DNA from: Pseudomonadota bacterium
Lineage (GTDB): Bacteria; Pseudomonadota; Gammaproteobacteria; Burkholderiales; Rhodocyclaceae
Assembly (NCBI GenBank): GCA_018241725.1
Contig: JAFEDI010000146.1
Coordinates: 22,045 to 86,044 of the forward strand
Direction: 5' to 3'
DNA: 64,000 nucleotides
Positions 62,102 to 64,000 of the stretch are shown one piece after another (positions within the stretch are counted from its first letter, which is position 1; each line of letters begins with the position of its first letter). Made by a program: the position numbers and the translations under genes. The notes under the pieces are model-generated. The model did not search any database. It saw only the letters and a list, made by a program, of their open reading frames with translations, and was not told where the DNA came from.

Positions 62102-62961
62102 GCCAGAGCCTCGCCGACAGTCTGCCCGGTAACGGTGGCCGCGGCCTCAAGGTGTGGCTGAAGGCTTCGGCCTACACCCGCCGGCTGCTGCTGGGGGAAG
62201 GGGGCGACCCGTGGCAGGGGGCCGCCCAGTTCCTGGCCTATTTTTCCCAGGCCCAGGGCCTGTTGCGTCCTGACGTGGCCGTGGTGGAAGTCGGCGAGCT
62301 CTTCGATGCCTGGCTGGTGCGCCATCCCGAGGTGCGCGCCGAGCTGGGCGCGAAGCGGCGCCTGTCCTATCCGCTGCGCAAGCTGCTGGAACAGGATGAG
62401 CCGCGCCAGCTGCTGGCCGAAGTGGTGGAGGCGGTGATCGCCAACCTGCGCGGCCAGACCCCGCTGGTGCTGGCCATGCCGTCGCCCAAGCACTGGCTGC
62501 TGCACGCCAACCAGCTGGCCGGGCGTGGCGACGTGGAGCTGGACCCGGACGGCATCGAGGACGCCGCGATGTACATGGCGGACCTCTTGCGCGCCGTATC
62601 GGCCAGCCCGGTGGGCGGAGTGCTGCTGGAAGAGCACCCGGACGACGCGACGATGGGCGAGACGGACCTGGAGCGTTACCGTCCGCTGATCAACGTGGCC
62701 CACCACTACCGCTGGTCGCTGGCCCTGCGCCCGCAGGGCGCGGCGGTGGCCGAATCGCCGGTGCTGGCGGAGTTCGACGCGGTGCTGACGCCGGCCTTCC
62801 AGGCGGCCCTGCCCGTGTCCACCGGCGTGGATGTCAGCCAGCCCCTGGGGGACGGGGCGGCGCTGCCGGCCCTGGCGGCGGGGCAGTTCTACTTTGTCGA
62901 GATCCCTGAGACCCAGCGACCCGAGTTTGTCCTGGAAAGCTTGGCCCGCCTCCGGGCCTAG
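62098..62961 (+). CDS. apcE: Ketone carboxylase accessory subunit (34-kDa class)
   Basis: The product has 287 residues with no motif I recognise. It is coupled to the HyuB-like gene by an ATGA overlap. A fifth subunit of this size exists in acetophenone carboxylase, where it is needed for activity but is not part of the stable core; acetone carboxylases lack it. The sequence is leucine-rich, helical and soluble (GWLKAS... LLLEEHPDD... FVEIPETQRPEF style). Its presence is the main reason to prefer Apc over acetone carboxylase. Confidence 0.7.
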   Translation: MSQSLADSLPGNGGRGLKVWLKASAYTRRLLLGEGGDPWQGAAQFLAYFSQAQGLLRPDVAVVEVGELFDAWLVRHPEVRAELGAKRRLSYPLRKLLEQDEPRQLLAEVVEAVIANLRGQTPLVLAMPSPKHWLLHANQLAGRGDVELDPDGIEDAAMYMADLLRAVSASPVGGVLLEEHPDDATMGETDLERYRPLINVAHHYRWSLALRPQGAAVAESPVLAEFDAVLTPAFQAALPVSTGVDVSQPLGDGAALPALAAGQFYFVEIPETQRPEFVLESLARLRA

Positions 62962-62968
62962 CCTTGAC

Positions 62969-63006
62969 GGGGGATGGATCGACCGGCGGTCCATCCCCCG
63001 CTTTTT
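62969..63006 (+). terminator. Terminator of the carboxylase operon
   Basis: Ten-base stem GGGGGATGGA/TCCATCCCCC (62969-62978, 62990-62999), then GC and TTTTT, eight bases after the last stop. Confidence 0.85.
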
Positions 63007-63028
63007 CTGGCTTTCACGTTCCGATTCC

Positions 63029-63823
63029 ATGACGCCTTTCGCCTTGAGCATGCTGACCTGCATGGTTGGCGGTCTGCTGTCCGTGCTGGCCGCCGCATCT
63101 GTGGCGGCGCGCTTCGGCCCGCGGCAGTTGGCGCGGCTGGTGAGCTACGCGGTGGGGGCACTGCTTGGTGCCGCCTTCCTCGAAATCCTTCCCCATGCGC
63201 TGGAGGCGTCCGGCGATCCGCGGCGAACCAGTGCCCTCGTTCTTGCCGGCGTGCTGCTGTTCTTCCTGCTGGAAAAGCTCGCCACCCTGTGGCACCCGGG
63301 GCATCACGGATCCCACGAGGCCGTGCCCCATGGGGAGACCGGTCACGATGACGGCGGACATCGGCGCAGCGGCATGCTGGTGATGCTCGGCGACAGCTTC
63401 CACAACTTCGTCGATGGCCTGGTGATCGCTGCGGCCTTCGCCGAAAGCATGCCGCTCGGCCTGATCACCGCCGCGGCGATCATCGCCCACGAGATTCCGC
63501 AGGAGCTTGGCGATTTCGTGGTCCTGCTGCATGCGGGTTTCAGCCGGCGCCGGGCGCTGGCCTTCAACCTGTTGTCCAGCCTGGCGATGGCGGCCGGAGC
63601 ACTGCTGGCCCACGTCGCCTTGCCCATGGTGCATGGCGCCGTGCCGGTGCTGCTGGCGCTGGCCTGCGCCAGCATGCTGTACGTGGCCGGTGCGGGCCTG
63701 ATGCCTGGCCTGCACCGCCGCACCCGCCTGGCCGCAACCCTGGAGCAGAGCGTACTGATCGCGGCGGGGGCGCTGTCCATCGGTGGCGCGCATTTCCTCG
63801 TCGAGTACGCCGGGTTTTCCTGA
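63029..63823 (+). CDS. ZIP-family metal transporter
   Basis: The product has 264 residues with about eight membrane helices. A His-rich cytoplasmic loop (HPGHHGSHEAVPHGETGHDDGGHRR, about 89-113) lies between helices 3 and 4. Metal-site helices carry HNFVDG and HEIPQELGD, the signature pair of ZIP proteins. It imports zinc or another divalent metal. It lies just after the carboxylase operon but beyond its terminator, so it may be expressed independently. Start at 63029; no strong ribosome site. Confidence 0.92.
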   Translation: MTPFALSMLTCMVGGLLSVLAAASVAARFGPRQLARLVSYAVGALLGAAFLEILPHALEASGDPRRTSALVLAGVLLFFLLEKLATLWHPGHHGSHEAVPHGETGHDDGGHRRSGMLVMLGDSFHNFVDGLVIAAAFAESMPLGLITAAAIIAHEIPQELGDFVVLLHAGFSRRRALAFNLLSSLAMAAGALLAHVALPMVHGAVPVLLALACASMLYVAGAGLMPGLHRRTRLAATLEQSVLIAAGALSIGGAHFLVEYAGFS

Positions 63824-63865
63824 ATCGCAAACCATTTTTTCTCATTTGTCGTATTTCGTGCAGCA

Positions 63866-63887
63866 GGGGCCTTCGTGGCCCCTTTTT
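63866..63887 (+). terminator. Terminator after the ZIP gene
   Basis: GGGGCC/GGCCCC with a TTCGT loop and TTTTT. The remaining 113 bases to the window end show no gene. Confidence 0.85.
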
Positions 63888-64000
63888 ATTTGTCTTCGGA
63901 CGGAAGCGTCCGAACGTCGTTCGATGGGCCGACGCATTCTCGGACGCTGTCAATCGGATTGCTGCTACGCCGCAAATTGGGTTGTTGTATGGTGTTTTTG

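Noticed and set aside
55214-62961. Acetone carboxylase AcxABC
   Set aside because: Acetone carboxylase has three subunits with a larger (~168 residue) gamma subunit. Here there are five, with two HyuA-like proteins and a 132-residue zinc subunit. Kept only as an alternative substrate range.

Overview
The window is high-GC DNA whose gene content (LeuA, catabolic CoA-ligases, Gram-negative porins, a sigma-54 ketone-carboxylase regulon) suggests a betaproteobacterium of the Rhodocyclales, of the Aromatoleum/Azoarcus/Thauera kind. That placement is an inference from gene content and style, not from a database match.

Layout. 1-2470: minus-strand pseudopilin cluster, cut by the window edge. 2539-6693: a diguanylate cyclase and a kinase/NarL-type regulator pair. 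6831-6906: tRNA-Thr(UGU), which carries an integrated element of about 16.8 kb (6861-23642) bounded by a perfect 49-bp repeat of the tRNA 3' end. The element has a P4-type integrase, HigBA, AlpA-like DNA-binding proteins, an O-like initiator whose coding sequence contains eight 18-bp repeats, a DnaB helicase, a Mor-type activator, a lone major capsid protein and a tail-like protein, but no portal or terminase. It looks like a phage satellite or a heavily reduced prophage. In its middle (11.2-13.5 kb) is a clearly AT-richer three-gene cassette ending in a membrane-anchored serine hydrolase, a candidate anti-phage module. The element's left end (arm sites, tiny membrane protein, SRAP peptidase) is repeated in diverged form directly outside its right end, as if two related elements had been stacked in the same tRNA.

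24.5-30.5 kb: a lipoprotein, initiator tRNA-fMet, a 1140-residue hybrid histidine kinase and an AraC-type regulator. 30.9-36.4 kb: acyl-CoA dehydrogenase, thiolase, acyl-CoA ligase and porin. 36.8-40.8 kb: a methyltransferase-like exported protein, a hypothetical protein, an Lrp regulator and divergent leuA.

40.8-63 kb: a ketone or secondary-alcohol catabolic regulon. Two zinc alcohol dehydrogenases would make the ketone; a five-subunit ATP-dependent carboxylase (70/15/77/84/31 kDa class, matching acetophenone carboxylase ApcABCDE) would carboxylate it; a CoA-ligase and/or a two-subunit CoA-transferase would activate the 3-oxo acid; a thiolase would cleave it. A porin, a PAS/MCP sensor, a CobW-type metallochaperone and a ZIP transporter accompany them. 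Seven -24/-12 promoters lie in front of these genes, and GTCCG-N5-CGGAC palindromes lie upstream of six of the seven. The AcoR-type sigma-54 activator encoded at 52763-54802 is the obvious candidate to read them. The true substrate (acetophenone-like versus acetone/butanone) cannot be fixed from sequence alone.
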